Shown here: in pieces, positions 1 through 10,940 of the stretch
Position numbering within the stretch: the stretch's first letter is position 1
How the letters are laid out: every line of letters starts with the position of its first letter
Assembly: GCA_025602905.1 (NCBI GenBank)
Contig: JAHLKI010000003.1
Location: 744,001 to 808,000 of the forward strand
Reading direction: 5' to 3'
DNA length: 64,000 nt
DNA from: Phlyctochytrium arcticum
Taxonomy: Eukaryota > Chytridiomycota > Chytridiomycetes > Chytridiales > Chytridiaceae
Made by a program: the position numbers and the translations under genes
The notes under the pieces: model-generated
Seen by the model: only the letters and a program-made list of their open reading frames with translations
Database searches by the model: none
Told to the model about the DNA's origin: nothing

Positions 1-201
1 TTTATCCTAGCTTAGTATAAACTCATAGCCATATCATAGTCTTTTCCCCCAGCATATACCCATAGTCTAGCCTTCCTATAAAAGGACCGTCAAAGTACAT
101 CCCACTTGTTCTGTGTGCTCTCTAATATACTTTGACTATTTCCACAACTACGTTTCTCCTGTACTCTTCCTCATTCTGAGTCTTGTGGCCCAAAATTGTT
201 T
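1..201. other. left flank of the outer Harbinger element
   Basis: No complete gene is visible. Positions 199-201 are TTA, the left target-site copy of the outer Harbinger element. A pyrimidine-rich stretch ending in AG at about 173-175 resembles a 3' splice site. The reading frame after it continues, once the element is removed, into the open frame at 6443-6625, so this may be the start of a split exon. That is inference from frame alone. Confidence 0.3.
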
Positions 202-1610
202 AGGGCGCGTTTGGCAGCAATTTGGTTTTTGGGTTGTGATTTTCGAAATTGCAATTGGTCAGGGTGCAAATTCTGAGGTGGCTTCGCGGAATTTTGGAAA
301 TTGTGGAGCGTTTGGCAACCAGCTCAAAATTTTGAATTTGAAGATCAGGATCTGGGCGGAAGAAAAAAACCAGAGGGGCCGCGGTAGAGTAGCCTGTAGG
401 AAGTTTTTAGGTAGACCACTTGTTCTAGACATTGCCCTTGAGTACCACTTCACATAGCCAATAACGTCAACCTTCTTTTCTACAGCTTGTAGTTCAATAT
501 CCCCGTCGTTCACCCTTTATCTGCAACTGATTGTTCCCTACTCTACAGCGCAGAATGTCCGATTATAGCACCTACGAGGACGAACAGTGGGAGGAACTGG
601 TACGAAAGAGTGCTCTTGTAGTTGGGGCGTGGGTCATGGTAACCTTTCCCGACAAGACTCCCTGCAGGACCTCCCCTCTCTCAGGTCAGGACTACATCGA
701 CGAGCTTTTAGCGACGGCGCACCCCAACGGAGTGTTAGAAGTATGCCGGATGCGGTTGGAGGTCTTCCAAAGGCTGTGTACCATCATTCGGGTCAGATAT
801 CTTCTGGAGGAAACAATGACCGTCTCGATTGAGCAGCAGCTTATCATCTTCCTTTACATCATTGGCAACAATGCGTCCAACAGACAGGCCCAAGAACGTT
901 TTCAACATTTAGGGGAAATCATCACCAGATACTTCCATTGTGTTCTGGAGGCCCTGGTCTCTCTTTCCCCAATTTATGTCCGACTGCCAACCAATGCAAC
1001 TGACATACCCAGAGAAATTGCAGAGAATCCCAAATTCTCACCTTACTTCAATGATTGTGTTGGAGCAATTGATGGCACCCACATCTATGCAAATATTCCC
1101 CTCGACAAGCAAGACAACTATAGGAACAGAAAGGGCTTTATCAGTCAGAATGTCTTGGCCGCTTGTTCCTTCAATCTGTTGTTTCAATACGTGCTGGCAG
1201 GTTGGGAAGGAACCACAGCCGATGCCAAAGTGTTGAGCGATGCCGTTGAAACGAAAGGGTTCGTGGTACCTGAAGGCAAGTATTAGCCTCCTTCAAAATG
1301 ATGCAGAACCTGACCGCAGAAGCGTTTTGCAGAACTTACGTCAGCGGATTGGAACCAAAAGTGGCGGAGCTGTCTTCCGGATCGCACAGGTGTATCGTTC
1401 CAGCTCGAGTTCTGATTGGCTGGCACAGCCACCTATCCTGCGTTATGTGCAGAACCTGTGCTGCACCTCGGGAGGTGCAGAAGCAGAACGAAACACGCAC
1501 ATCTTCGCAGATCCGCACACATCTTGACGCGCAACGCGACCCATCTTACGCAAATCTCACCCCAAACCCACCCATTTGCATACGTTTCTCCACCCAAATG
1601 ACCAAGAAGG

Positions 1611-2840
1611 ATGCCCCAAGACCTCAAACGGAACCGAGACATGCAACACCTGCATGATTTTATCATCGTCCGTCTTGCCCTCAAGCTCATCTGGGAAGTC
1701 ATCTCCCTCCCAATGGAACCGGAATGGGAGCTGATCGACGACATGTTGCCCAGAATATACGTTCTGCTATCCAAAATTCGATATTGGTTGCCCCGAGTTC
1801 CAGTCCCCAAGCAATCGCGCGAAGATTTTCTCCACCTTCTGGACGACGGCCGTTTTAAGGATGAAATGTGCATGTCGCGGTCAGCCTTCCACTCCCTGTT
1901 GGGATTGATTTCCCCGGACCCCCTTTTTATAACCACAAGCATTCGCAAGCCTATGACCATCCAGTTACAGTTAACAATTGCACTCTGCCGTTTTGGCCAT
2001 TCTGGAAATGCCAGCGCAATCGGCCAGACTGCACGATTTTGGGGGGTCTCGGAAGGCAGTGTCGTGAACGCTACAAAGCGTGTTATCGTCGCTATCTGGA
2101 GGCTAAGGGAAAGATACCTCTACTGGCCTCGGGCGGAAGAACGCAGGGAAATTAGTCGCCGCGTCGAAGAAGCAAGTGGATTTCCCAGCTGCATTGGATT
2201 TGTGGATGGCACCCACATCCCACTTTATCATAACCCGGTCAAAGATGGTTCGGACTATTTCAACCGAAAGATGAGTTATTCGCTCGCAGCCATGATTGTT
2301 TGCGACGATTCTAAAGTTATTCGGTTCGTTCACTGCGGCTACCCAGGAAGCGCAAACGATAGCCGAGTCTACAATAACTCCAACCTTGCTCGTCACCCCG
2401 ACACCTACTTCTCTGGCGATGAGTACATCATTACTGATAGCGGATACCCCCTTACTACGACCACTATAACCCCCTACAAGGGCGTGGAGGGTGCTTCGGG
2501 TACCAACCGGCAATTTAATCATTCGCTGGCAAAACTACGCATTTGCAATGAACACTGTATCGGACTTCTCAAGAACCGCTTTGCCAGTCTCAAGGAATTG
2601 CGTATTCTTATCCATGGACCACGCTCCAATGCGCTCGCGATGGGCTGGATACAGGCTTGTTGCATTCTTCACAATTTTTTGGCCGCTCTTGCCGGCACGT
2701 ATGAGCCAAGATGGGGTACTGATTTATCCTCTGCAGATGAAGATGAAGAGGAAGAACCTGTTACTTCGAGTACTTCAGACGGCAAGCAGAAACGGGAGCG
2801 CCTTAAACCGCTGGTTCTCGCCCATAGAAATCGCTTTTAA
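1611..2840 (+). CDS. Harbinger DDE transposase (nested element)
   Basis: Intact single-exon ORF of 409 residues starting at ATG 1611. It cuts and joins the ends of the nested element. Visible motifs: GFVDGTHIPL (first Asp, about residue 200), GYPGSANDSRV (second Asp, about 249), ITDSGYPL, and NEHCIGLLKNRF with the third acidic residue (about 313). The N-terminal third is helical and contains the usual preceding region (FGHSGNASAIG, GVSEGSVVNAT) that resembles a helix-turn-helix. The C terminus is an acidic run followed by a basic tail. No stop or frameshift is seen, so this copy may be active if its partner protein, which has a frame break, is supplied elsewhere. Confidence 0.92.
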   Translation: MPQDLKRNRDMQHLHDFIIVRLALKLIWEVISLPMEPEWELIDDMLPRIYVLLSKIRYWLPRVPVPKQSREDFLHLLDDGRFKDEMCMSRSAFHSLLGLISPDPLFITTSIRKPMTIQLQLTIALCRFGHSGNASAIGQTARFWGVSEGSVVNATKRVIVAIWRLRERYLYWPRAEERREISRRVEEASGFPSCIGFVDGTHIPLYHNPVKDGSDYFNRKMSYSLAAMIVCDDSKVIRFVHCGYPGSANDSRVYNNSNLARHPDTYFSGDEYIITDSGYPLTTTTITPYKGVEGASGTNRQFNHSLAKLRICNEHCIGLLKNRFASLKELRILIHGPRSNALAMGWIQACCILHNFLAALAGTYEPRWGTDLSSADEDEEEEPVTSSTSDGKQKRERLKPLVLAHRNRF

Positions 2841-2923
2841 GTCAAGTTGTCCTTTACTAAAGTTCTATGTGTTGTTTCTTGATTAATGTGATTTATTAGA
2901 GATGAATTTTTTATGGTACAACT

Positions 2924-3909
2924 TCATACATCTTTATTAGCCTGCGCCTGCAACTTCATCATTTCAATCTCCGCCAGCTTCAATTTTAACTCAAGCTGCT
3001 TCAATTCCATCTCTCTTTCTGCCTTTTCCTTCTCAAATTGGTACTTGCGACTCTCCTTCTCGAGCTCGAAGCGGAAACGCCGTTCATCACACTGGCTTTC
3101 CAATTCGAACTGCTTTGCCAAGCGTTCGCTTTCCAGCCGGTCCCTGCGCTTATCACGCTCGCGCCCATACCTCAACCGCGTGTCGACTGCTTGTTGGGCC
3201 GATCGCGCCAGATCTTCCATTGCTGTAGCGACAACGTTATTCGTTTTGGGTTTTTTGGTCGTTTGGTTGTCATCAGTTCCGGCCTTTCTTTTCCCTTTGT
3301 CGGATGGCTCGGCTCCTTCACCATCCTCTGCGTCTTCTTCGTCCGACTTTTCACCCTTGTCAAGCGCTGGTGTCTGGCCAGCGGAACTCTGGACCCTTCT
3401 GCACCGTCATCATTATTGCCGAGGATGAGATCTTCAAGTTCGGTCGTTTGGTCATCGGTTTGGGAGATGGTACCAGGGTTGTTGCATGTTCTATCGCCCA
3501 GGACGGTGGCGAGGCGGTCCCATTGCGGAAACATCCTCTTGATTTTCGACATGATGTTGGGCGTTTGCAACTTGTCTTTGTCCGATATACCCGAACCTGT
3601 CTTATCCAAATCTTGACGGGCTTCGCGGTATTGACCTTCGTAATCCTCAAGCTTGCTCTTGACTTGCTGCGCGGTGAGGCCAGGAAATCCCTTGTCCGCG
3701 AGGAGGGCGGCCAATTCTTGGCATAACTGGATTTTTGTTTTTTTGCTGGTGCGGTTGCGGTTTGACTTGTCTTTGTACCTGCCGCAACGGAATTGGTCGT
3801 AATTTCCTGCGTTGTTTAACCACTCAATGAGGACGTCTTCCTCCTCAGGTGTCCAGCTGTGTCGGTTGCTATTGCTTTGGCTTTGGCTGTTGCTGGTTGA
3901 GTTGGGCAT
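2924..3909 (-). pseudogene. SANT/Myb-like Harbinger accessory protein (nested element), frame break
   Basis: The second Harbinger gene normally encodes a DNA-binding partner that helps the transposase reach the nucleus and the element ends. The N-terminal part (from ATG 3909) has the SANT-like pattern W-T-P-E-E-E-D-V-L-I-E-W-L and a stretch typical of this group (GLTAQQVKSKLEDYEGQYR). The C-terminal part (to 2924) is a charged coiled coil rich in Glu, Lys and Arg, common in these proteins. The two halves are in different frames. Switching near 3383-3388 joins them through an acidic, Lys-rich linker, which points to one missing base. A very short intron is less likely. Confidence 0.8.
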
Positions 3910-5047
3910 GATGGGATTGATGGGATGATGGGATGAAGGTTGTTGAGATATAGGAATAGTGGGTAATATTTGTTTGATAATTGTTGGGGGAGATCAGCAA
4001 CCATCATTTGTCTTTATATAGCCCTCATCCAAGGACTTCAGATGTCGTCAGATGTGATACAGAGTTTCTCGAAAATTCTTAAATTTCCATCGTCTTCCTC
4101 TCTTATGGGGAGGTTGACAAAGATTTCATGTTCATCTGATGCCGTCGCATCTTGTGTATGTCATAGCGTTTCTGTATTTCTTTAAACAATCTTACAAGGA
4201 TAACGCGAGATCTCCTCGGAGATGTTTGTACTGACAATTCTGCCATGCCATCTTCGCAGATTTGCCCCTCAAAATGATTCCCACCCGCAGATTCAGAAGC
4301 CTGCGCAGACGGATAGAACCGGCAACAAACCAGTCACGGGCTACCCCGATTTGGTAACTACGCCAGGATTGAACCATGTTCTGCAAACACGTTCTGCAGT
4401 CAGGTTCTGCATCATTTTGAAGGAGGCTATTTTTTAGCTGATGCTGGCTACCGCCATAGCATGCAGTTTTTGGTCCCCTACCGTGGCGTACGTTACCATT
4501 TGAGGGAGTGGGCGCAGGGAATCCTGAGGTATGCTTTTTCTTCTCATATCTTTCAAAATTCGAAGGTGATTGACTCTTGATAGACCCCAGAACGAAAAGG
4601 AGCTCTTCAATCTACGTCACGAATCTCTTCAAAATGCTCTCGAGCAAATTTTTGGCATTAACAAGCAACGCTTTAAGATTATCAGTCCGACGCAAGTGCA
4701 ATTGGTACTTGCCCTTACTTGTCTGCACAACATCATTCGAATTGAATCACATGGTGTGGAAGATGAATTCGATGCTCAGCAATGGCTCAACGAAGCAGCT
4801 GCCCCGCCTCCTGGTGATGCTGATGGTCCCACCCTCCAAGCACAAGCTGAAACAGTCTCAAACCCGGCAGCTCGTCGAGATCAGATTGCCAATGCAATGT
4901 GGGCCAATTACATTCAGACTGCAGCTGATCGACGCAACCGATAGAAACAGACTGACTTATAACATTGACTTGTAAATGCCTCTATGAACTATGAACTACA
5001 TGCATATCTAGACTACATTATTGGCTGTTGTTCATCTTTTGCTCAAT

Positions 5048-6074
5048 TTACATTTTTCTCTGAGCGGCACCAAGACTACAAAAAATTGCAGCACAATTGG
5101 TATCAACGAAAATGTCAGCAGCCGCCATCACTGCGTCATCAATTACGAGCTGCATGGCTTGCTGGACAAGGGTGGCCTTTGGGGGCTTCTGGGCACCAAG
5201 TATTTCAAGAGCATCAGCAACGGCAGTCGCACTGGCACTGGGCCTTTGTGGCTTTCTGAAAGGGCTGGGGCTGTCTGCGGAGGCATCGCGGAGTGCACTG
5301 GAACCTTGAGTAGCGATTTGGGCCGGGGTAACGTTGTCCTCAGCATCATCCTGCATGATTTCATTCTCAACCGACCCATGGAACGCGGCGGAGCCATAGG
5401 GGGGAGGGGGATCATTGGCAGCGCCAATACCAGTACCGGATGCTGAGACGGTGGGAGTTTGTGACCCAGAGGAGGAGGACAGCGTCTGTGACCCAGAGGG
5501 GAAGCCGGTCATAGCCCCTTCGCCAATGGCAGTTCTTCCATCAAAAACGGCATCGTACTTGTCCCGCAGGGGGAAGGACTGCCCTCTGAACTGCTCAGCG
5601 GCCTTCTGCGATTGTATAAGACATTTTGCGTCAGACGGGCGGCCATATCCTATCTTCCAACCTGGGTTATCCTACCGGAGCTGCAAGGTACTCGTCCCAC
5701 ACTTCTGCACTGGCTGTAACAGTTTGTAGGATGCGATCCCATCCAAAACCTCTCATCTTCAAGAGTTTGGCAAATACAGCTTGGGTTTTTTTCGTCTGGT
5801 AGGCTGGCAAGGTGACATGTAAGTTCGATGGGCATAGGAAAATGAATAGAAAAATGCCTACCGCTTGGTAGTGGGTCTTGATTTGAGAGATAGAATAGTT
5901 CACACTGAACCTGGCATTGAACCAGTTGGTGATGTCCTGGAAGACTTCCTTTTTGAAGCCACTCTGATATCTCTGGCCAGCATTGACGGCATCGGTGAGA
6001 CGGTCCAGAACAAACTCGTCTTTTTTCGGGTTCCAAGACACGCGGGGGTTGGAGGTAGAGGCAGAGGCAGACAT
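5048..6074 (-). CDS. SANT/Myb-like Harbinger accessory protein (outer element)
   Basis: Likely DNA-binding partner of the outer transposase. Proposed exons on the minus strand: 6074-5862, 5795-5676 and 5605-5048, with introns of 66 and 70 nt whose GT and AG ends keep the frame, giving about 296 residues. Exon 1 holds a Myb/SANT-like fold (V-S-W-N-P-K-K-D-E-F-V-L-D and SQIKTHYQA). Exon 2 has the GFGWD motif. Exon 3 starts with the KAAEQFRGQSFPLRDKYD stretch usual for this family, then a low-complexity Ser/Thr/Pro linker. The ATG at 6074 is preferred over 6116 because the domain begins just after it. It is convergent with the transposase. Confidence 0.82.
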
Positions 6075-6442
6075 GCTTGTATCTGCTCTTGCGATATAAG
6101 AAACTCCGATTAACAATCAATCTATTGATCTTTCAAAAGGATATATACAAGGTCAAAGGTCAAAGTGTAGGTGGGGGCTACCGTTAGTGGTTGTAGGACA
6201 ACTTGAAGTGTCTCCGAGATCTGGGCGAAATGATCTTGACTTTTTTTGTCTGGTTCCGTCGCATCAAAAAATAAATCTGAGCTGAATTTTGACAATCACA
6301 ATTTTTCGGGGCCAGATTGCAATCCGTGGAATTTTGTCTGTGGCTGCCAAACTTGCCAGAATTTTGAAAATCACGTTTTTTGCCCAAATCATAATTCTGG
6401 CTCAAAATCAAAATTCCATGCTGGCGGCCAAACGCGCCCTTA

Positions 6443-6625
6443 GGAAAACATTCAGAAGTTGAGATCGAATGGGATGACAATAATGATGCTCTGACATGTG
6501 TTACAGACGATCCGGTTGTTATTGATGTAGTGAAAACTTATGGCCTTGAGAGCGATTTAAATATAATGGAGACATTTAAATTACATTTAGAAGAAGGATT
6601 GTATAACAGCGACGAATATTTTTGA
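6443..6625 (+). pseudogene. C-terminal fragment of an unknown gene split by Harbinger
   Basis: Directly after the right TTA copy an open frame runs 60 codons to TGA. It is acidic, with no recognised domain (contains EVEIEWDDNNDAL and ends NSDEYF). If the Harbinger element is removed, the frame continues leftward through TTA into about 176-201. The sequence is more A/T rich than the transposon genes. It may be the 3' end of a gene that the outer element hit, but the fragment is too short to identify. Confidence 0.35.
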
Positions 6626-7258
6626 GTTGCGAGAGAAGACACAACTGCGGCAGCGATTCAATGTCCATCTAAGATTCAAGCTATAGACAACTTTCTTTGA
6701 TTGCTGAAAAATGTCAAAAATATGCGTAAAAAACCCAACCACGGTGGAAAAGTCATGTGCCTTCAACATGACTCTCCACTGCGTTTAGTTACAGTAGGTA
6801 ACGCTAGCATCGTCATCGTCATCGCTCCATTTATCGTCTGTTGACTTTTGACAAATTTCTTTGCAAACAACCGCTGCGAGATATATAACGCGCAAGAAAC
6901 TACCGCAATTACGGGTGGCTGTGCTGGGGAGGTTACTGGAAACCGTCTCAGTAACCGCTAGGGCTGGGATCCTTGACATCGGCGGGCATAGTTGAGCCTA
7001 ATGCGGCCGATGCACAGGATCCAAGATCCTTGCCGTCGCCAGTCACTATTCCCAGTAACCCACCGCGCGGATCCTCGACATCGCCGCTGGGCAGCCATAG
7101 TATCGGACCCATCTGGCGCGTCAAAAATGCCCAAACTCCGCTCGCAGAAATCCTGCTCCGGACATGAATACTGTACAAACATACAAAATAAAATTGCCCA
7201 TCTTCCCATATTACTCCCCCCCCCCATACACACACACACACATCCTCTCATCACCAAA
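6626..7258. other. no gene seen
   Basis: No convincing coding region. It holds a small inverted repeat around GGTTACTGG...CAGTAACC (about 6930-6957), two diverged copies of a GGATCCT(T/C)GACATCG stretch (about 6967 and 7070), and a C-run followed by a CA microsatellite at about 7207-7232. Confidence 0.5.
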
Positions 7259-10200
7259 ATGCCTGAGGGCCCCGCCAATTAAGGCGCAACATCCCAGCCA
7301 GATGACGGAGACATTGATGATGCCCATCATGGGGATGAGCCTGTTGTCCGAGGAAACTTTCCTACTTACAACGAACTACTTCGTTTGGTCTACACAGGAG
7401 TCGACGCAACAGGCCCTGAACTCAGTGCCAACGAACGAGCCGAACGACAAACGCTGGAAAAGACGGCAGCAAGAAATTGGAACTTGAAAAACGAAAACAC
7501 CCAAAAAACATACTTTCCAAAAGTCCAAATGTGGAACTGCTGGTGTGAGCGGAACGCACCAATGGGCAATCCTGATTCAGACTACGGAAATTACCTTGTT
7601 TATCCTGAACGTGCCCACCTTTTCCTTGTCCAATGCATCATTCCGATGGGCAATACCAAATCTAACTGGATTCGAGAGGAAGAAGGTCCGGCAAAGAAGA
7701 AGAAGAAGGCAAGCCAAAAAGGGGTAAGAATCTCTTATTTACTTTCAACTTCATCCTACATATTGACAACTTTGATTTGCAGAAAGAGCCTGTCTACCAG
7801 CTGCCCGATTACCCATTCCCTAATGAAGCAAACGGTTTTGTTTATACTTACAAAAACCGACAGTACCGCTCTTATGGCTCCAACGGATTTGTTGCAACTG
7901 GGGAGCGCAATCTCAATTCCAATGTCAATGCATTGAAGTGGCTGCAAGATGAACAGAAGCGGCTCAAGTTCTTTGGGTAAGTGATCCTACACAACGTTAA
8001 TCACGCAGCCATCCCCTTATTGACCTCTTTTTGGGATGTAGGGAAAACGAAAACCCAGCCAACCCCCGCGACCTGGTTAAACCATTGATGTCCCAGCTCA
8101 TCTGTAGTCAAGAATCTTTCCGTCGCTCCCAATATTTTGACAAAGGAATCGGGACACATTTAGACTCGTACAGTACCCTGGAACATCGCAGTCTGTACGC
8201 ACACTGGCGAAATTTCAATAGCATGCTCGGGCTACACAATCTGGCCATGTTCGCGCTCCAACATTCCCTCATGCAGAGAGGGCAGTTTGTACGGATGCTG
8301 CAGCTCTCCAACATGTGGTCTGACGAGTCAGAGGATGAGGGGTTTTCCGAATGCGCCGTAATGGGATGCCCGACGCGTCAGTCAAAAACCAACCAATGCG
8401 GCAAGACAATTGTACTCGGCGCAATTCGCCATATCGATGTTGAGCTGTGTACCGTGTCGGCCGTTGCATTCTACTTTTTTTGGAGATGGCACATTGATGG
8501 CGAGAAGGAGATTGACTTTGAAGAGAACTGTAGGTGGTATGACATGTTTTTCATCAAGGTATGTATTGCCCCACGAGCCTGTGATTTTATAATGGCTCAA
8601 GGTTCATGTTACAGGTCGATGAGGCACACCAAGCAATTTCTTCAAAGCGTAAGCGAAAGACTCCTACCTCCACCCGTTCTGCTTCCAACCGCCCCACCGC
8701 CAAGGTGCCTACTGAACCCAACTCCACCCCATCCAACCAGTCATCATCACAACCTTCTTCCTCCACAACCCCGCCTCAGCGTGCACCGCAAAAGAACTCT
8801 TTGACTGCGTTCATGAACGGTTTTGAAGGCGAGGACGACGTGGTTGGCGGACGAGAAGCCATCACCCTCAACACCCACTACCGTATCTTTCAAGAGGCTA
8901 TTGGAGCCTGCAAGATCAACGTTACCAAAGTGACGCACGTCACGCGTGCAGTATCTGCCCGTATGGCTGAGAAGGCGGGTGCTGACTCGGATCAAACAGC
9001 ACAAATGGGAACATGGGCACGCGACGCCAAAAACAATCATTAAACTATCGACTATCCGCGGGAACCGATGCGAGCCTTTGCCGGATTTGCTGCTGAGAGC
9101 GGTCAGTTTTTTATCCCTCGTGCCAACCGTGAACCGCCCCTCGAAATTCAGAATCAAATTTTTCTGTGGTTGGATAAGTGGGATGGCAAGTTGACTGACA
9201 TTGCTGCTAGTAAGTGGGAAAAGAACGCTTTACACGTCAGTCTTCACGTACCTTGCCTGAACCTACAATTCAGCGAAATTTGTCCTACTTCTGAAGAACT
9301 TCAGAAAGATCATCTTGCAGGACGCCCCTTTTCTCATGCAATCGTTCCCAAACCACCCAGTCTTTACTCACAAAATATTTCGCCTCCCTGCATTTACAAT
9401 CTTTGCAGACGATCTGCGTGCGTCCGCTGTGGATGCGGTTAACCCGGCCCGTACTTCCATCCATGTGGTCGCGCCGATACTGTAATTGCCGATCAAATGA
9501 AGGTGCAACAGGCCCAGACGTCCGCGTTAGCAGCGACATTGAAGAGCATGAGTATCAGTGCCGCAAAGGATCGCGAGACTCTGGATGTAGGAATGACTCA
9601 GTAAGTGATCTACTTGAGTACGACCGGATCTGACAGTACAACTTTATTTATTTGCCACATATTTCTACTAGATTGCGGGATATGCAGCGGCAGCTGCAAG
9701 TTACCAGTCTGGCCGTTCATAACCAAGTCCGTACCTTGAATCAAGGCGTTGCCGACTATGCCAAGACTGCAGGGAATGTTCAGGACCAACAAGGCGCTGT
9801 GAGTCTCTCAGTTTTGTCCGCTCTGACCCCTGCCTTCATTGCTCTTGCCGCCACCTTAGAGTCACTGCAACTCAACCGCCCAATCACGGGAACTACCCTC
9901 TCACCACCCACCAACAGCACGCAGCGTCTTCGCCAAGTTGCCCCTGCCTCCGCTTCCCCCGCTACGAACACTACCGCTACGCGAGGCAGGTCTGTGGCCC
10001 CTTCACCTGAAGCCGACCCTGCCGCAAATGGAGCTACCTCAGAGGATGGACATGCCCTCCCAACACGGTATGAACTCTCTTCCGTGGTCAAGACAGTGAC
10101 TGATGCGTGGAGAGAGTATGATCAAGGTATCCACGGTGGACCGGCCATCAAGCGGTTGAATGAAGTGCGTGGTACCTCTTGGCGATCCGTCAAAAAGGTT

Positions 10201-10380
10201 AAGGTAGCGTATTGTCGTAGATTGGTGCTGTTCAATGCTATTTTGCAGGCAGCAAAGGACCGTGATATGCCTGAAGCGGATGTTGCTGCAGAGTTCGAGT
10301 GTAGAAGAATTGACGCCAAGCAAACCCTGTCTGTTTTCATCGCATCGTTGAAAAATCCCCCCCCCCCAAGCAGCTTGTAG
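7259..10380 (+). pseudogene. Crypton-like tyrosine recombinase (Ndc10-like core plus GCR1_C)
   Basis: Remains of a fungal Crypton-type gene that would integrate DNA by a tyrosine recombinase. Proposed exons: 7259-7723, 7783-7976, 8042-8558, 8615-9209, 9274-9600 and 9672-10380, all with GT-AG introns and matching phase. Core motifs: MQRGQ (first Arg), KTNQCGK (Lys), THVTR (His-x-x-Arg), GTW, and then, nine residues after the Trp, a TAA (9041-9043) where the catalytic Tyr belongs. The C-terminal exon matches the GCR1_C type (W-R-E-Y...G-G-P-A-I-K-R-L...S-W-R). Other breaks: a TAA at codon 8 (7280-7282) and a one-base frame loss near 9482. It is inactive as it stands. Confidence 0.85.
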
Positions 10381-10940
10381 ATTTCCGCCATTTAAACATC
10401 GTCTTTCTCTCTCAGTTGTTTTTTTATCTTTGTAGTTTTCGGTAGAGCAGATTTAGTTCAGAATATATAGTGTTTTGTTTGGCAGTTGACTCCTTTTAAT
10501 AATTTGATTTTGTCGGAAACAGTTCACTCTTTTTAATATGATTTGGTCAGAAACCCTTCTAGGCGAGTCTTGCCGCAAGGAATCATCACAAGAGCTTAAA
10601 ATTGCACAATCAAATTTAACAATTATTACCGGTCTCAGAACGGGGTGGGCGAGAGGGAAGGTGAGAAGTGGTTGAGGGTTCCGTATGGTTAACTTGGATT
10701 TGAGGCGCATTTGTTCCCACAGGTTGAGCAGTGGATCCGGCGACTTGCATAGTATAATTCTTGGTTTGAGTCCTAAGGCAAGCATTGCCTCTGGAGAGGG
10801 CAGCCAGCAAAGCATGGATGTCGGTAAAGTTTTGATGTTCCAATGCGCGAGTCTCCAGATGGAGGCGCGGATCCATAGTGTCCAAGGTCAGGTTGATGAG
10901 AGAGGTGTCGTCAGTGAAGGTCTGAAGACCACTTCAGTTA
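10381..10940. other. no gene seen; short direct repeat
   Basis: Two diverged tandem copies of about 37 bp (about 10483-10517 and 10521-10554; shared pieces AGTT, ACTC, TTTTAAT and AGAAAC or GGAAAC). A minus-strand open frame (10616-10885) has no recognisable motif. The helicase that follows seems to have lost its upstream part here. Confidence 0.4.

Larger units (their letters stand above)
1285..4428. mobile_element. Harbinger (PIF) transposon, nested copy
   Basis: The 3144-bp element has about 50-bp terminal inverted repeats starting AGCCTCCTTCAAAATGATGC (1285-1304). The mirror copy ends at 4428, with only a few mismatches between the two. The flanks are ATT at 1282-1284 and 4429-4431, a 3-bp target duplication. 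It carries a plus-strand DDE transposase (1611-2840) and a minus-strand SANT/Myb-like gene (2924-3909), convergent and separated by 83 bp. It belongs to a different subfamily from its host element: the termini and the target duplication both differ. Confidence 0.93.
555..4944 (+). pseudogene. Harbinger DDE transposase, split by a nested transposon
   Basis: Cut-and-paste transposase of the outer element (DDE_Tnp_4 type). Exons: 555-1284, then 4432-4528 and 4584-4944, with a 55-nt GT-AG intron (4529-4583). Together they give 395 codons plus stop with correct phase throughout. The first part has the DGTHI motif (first Asp) and the GWEG...DAKVL motif (second Asp). After the insertion come the ADAGY motif and the LEQIFG motif with the third acidic residue. 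The ATG at 555 is chosen because the frame upstream of it has only a TTG. The nested element lies exactly between the codons for GKY and FLADAGY, so the gene is broken now but would read cleanly if the nested element left with one ATT. Confidence 0.9.
202..6439. mobile_element. Harbinger (PIF) transposon, outer copy
   Basis: DNA transposon of the PIF/Harbinger superfamily. It begins GGGCGCGTTTGGC (202-214) and ends with the exact reverse complement (6427-6439). It is flanked by TTA at 199-201 and 6440-6442, the usual Harbinger target duplication. It carries the two genes expected of the family: a DDE transposase (plus strand) and a SANT/Myb-like partner (minus strand). A second Harbinger element of 3144 bp (1285-4428) sits inside the transposase gene. 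Without it this element would be about 3.1 kb. The ends, target duplication and both genes are preserved, so it looks fairly young apart from the nested insertion. Confidence 0.93.

Noticed and set aside
113..457. 114-codon ORF at the window start
   Set aside because: It runs through the left Harbinger end and has transposon-terminus composition; the antisense ORF over it is no better.
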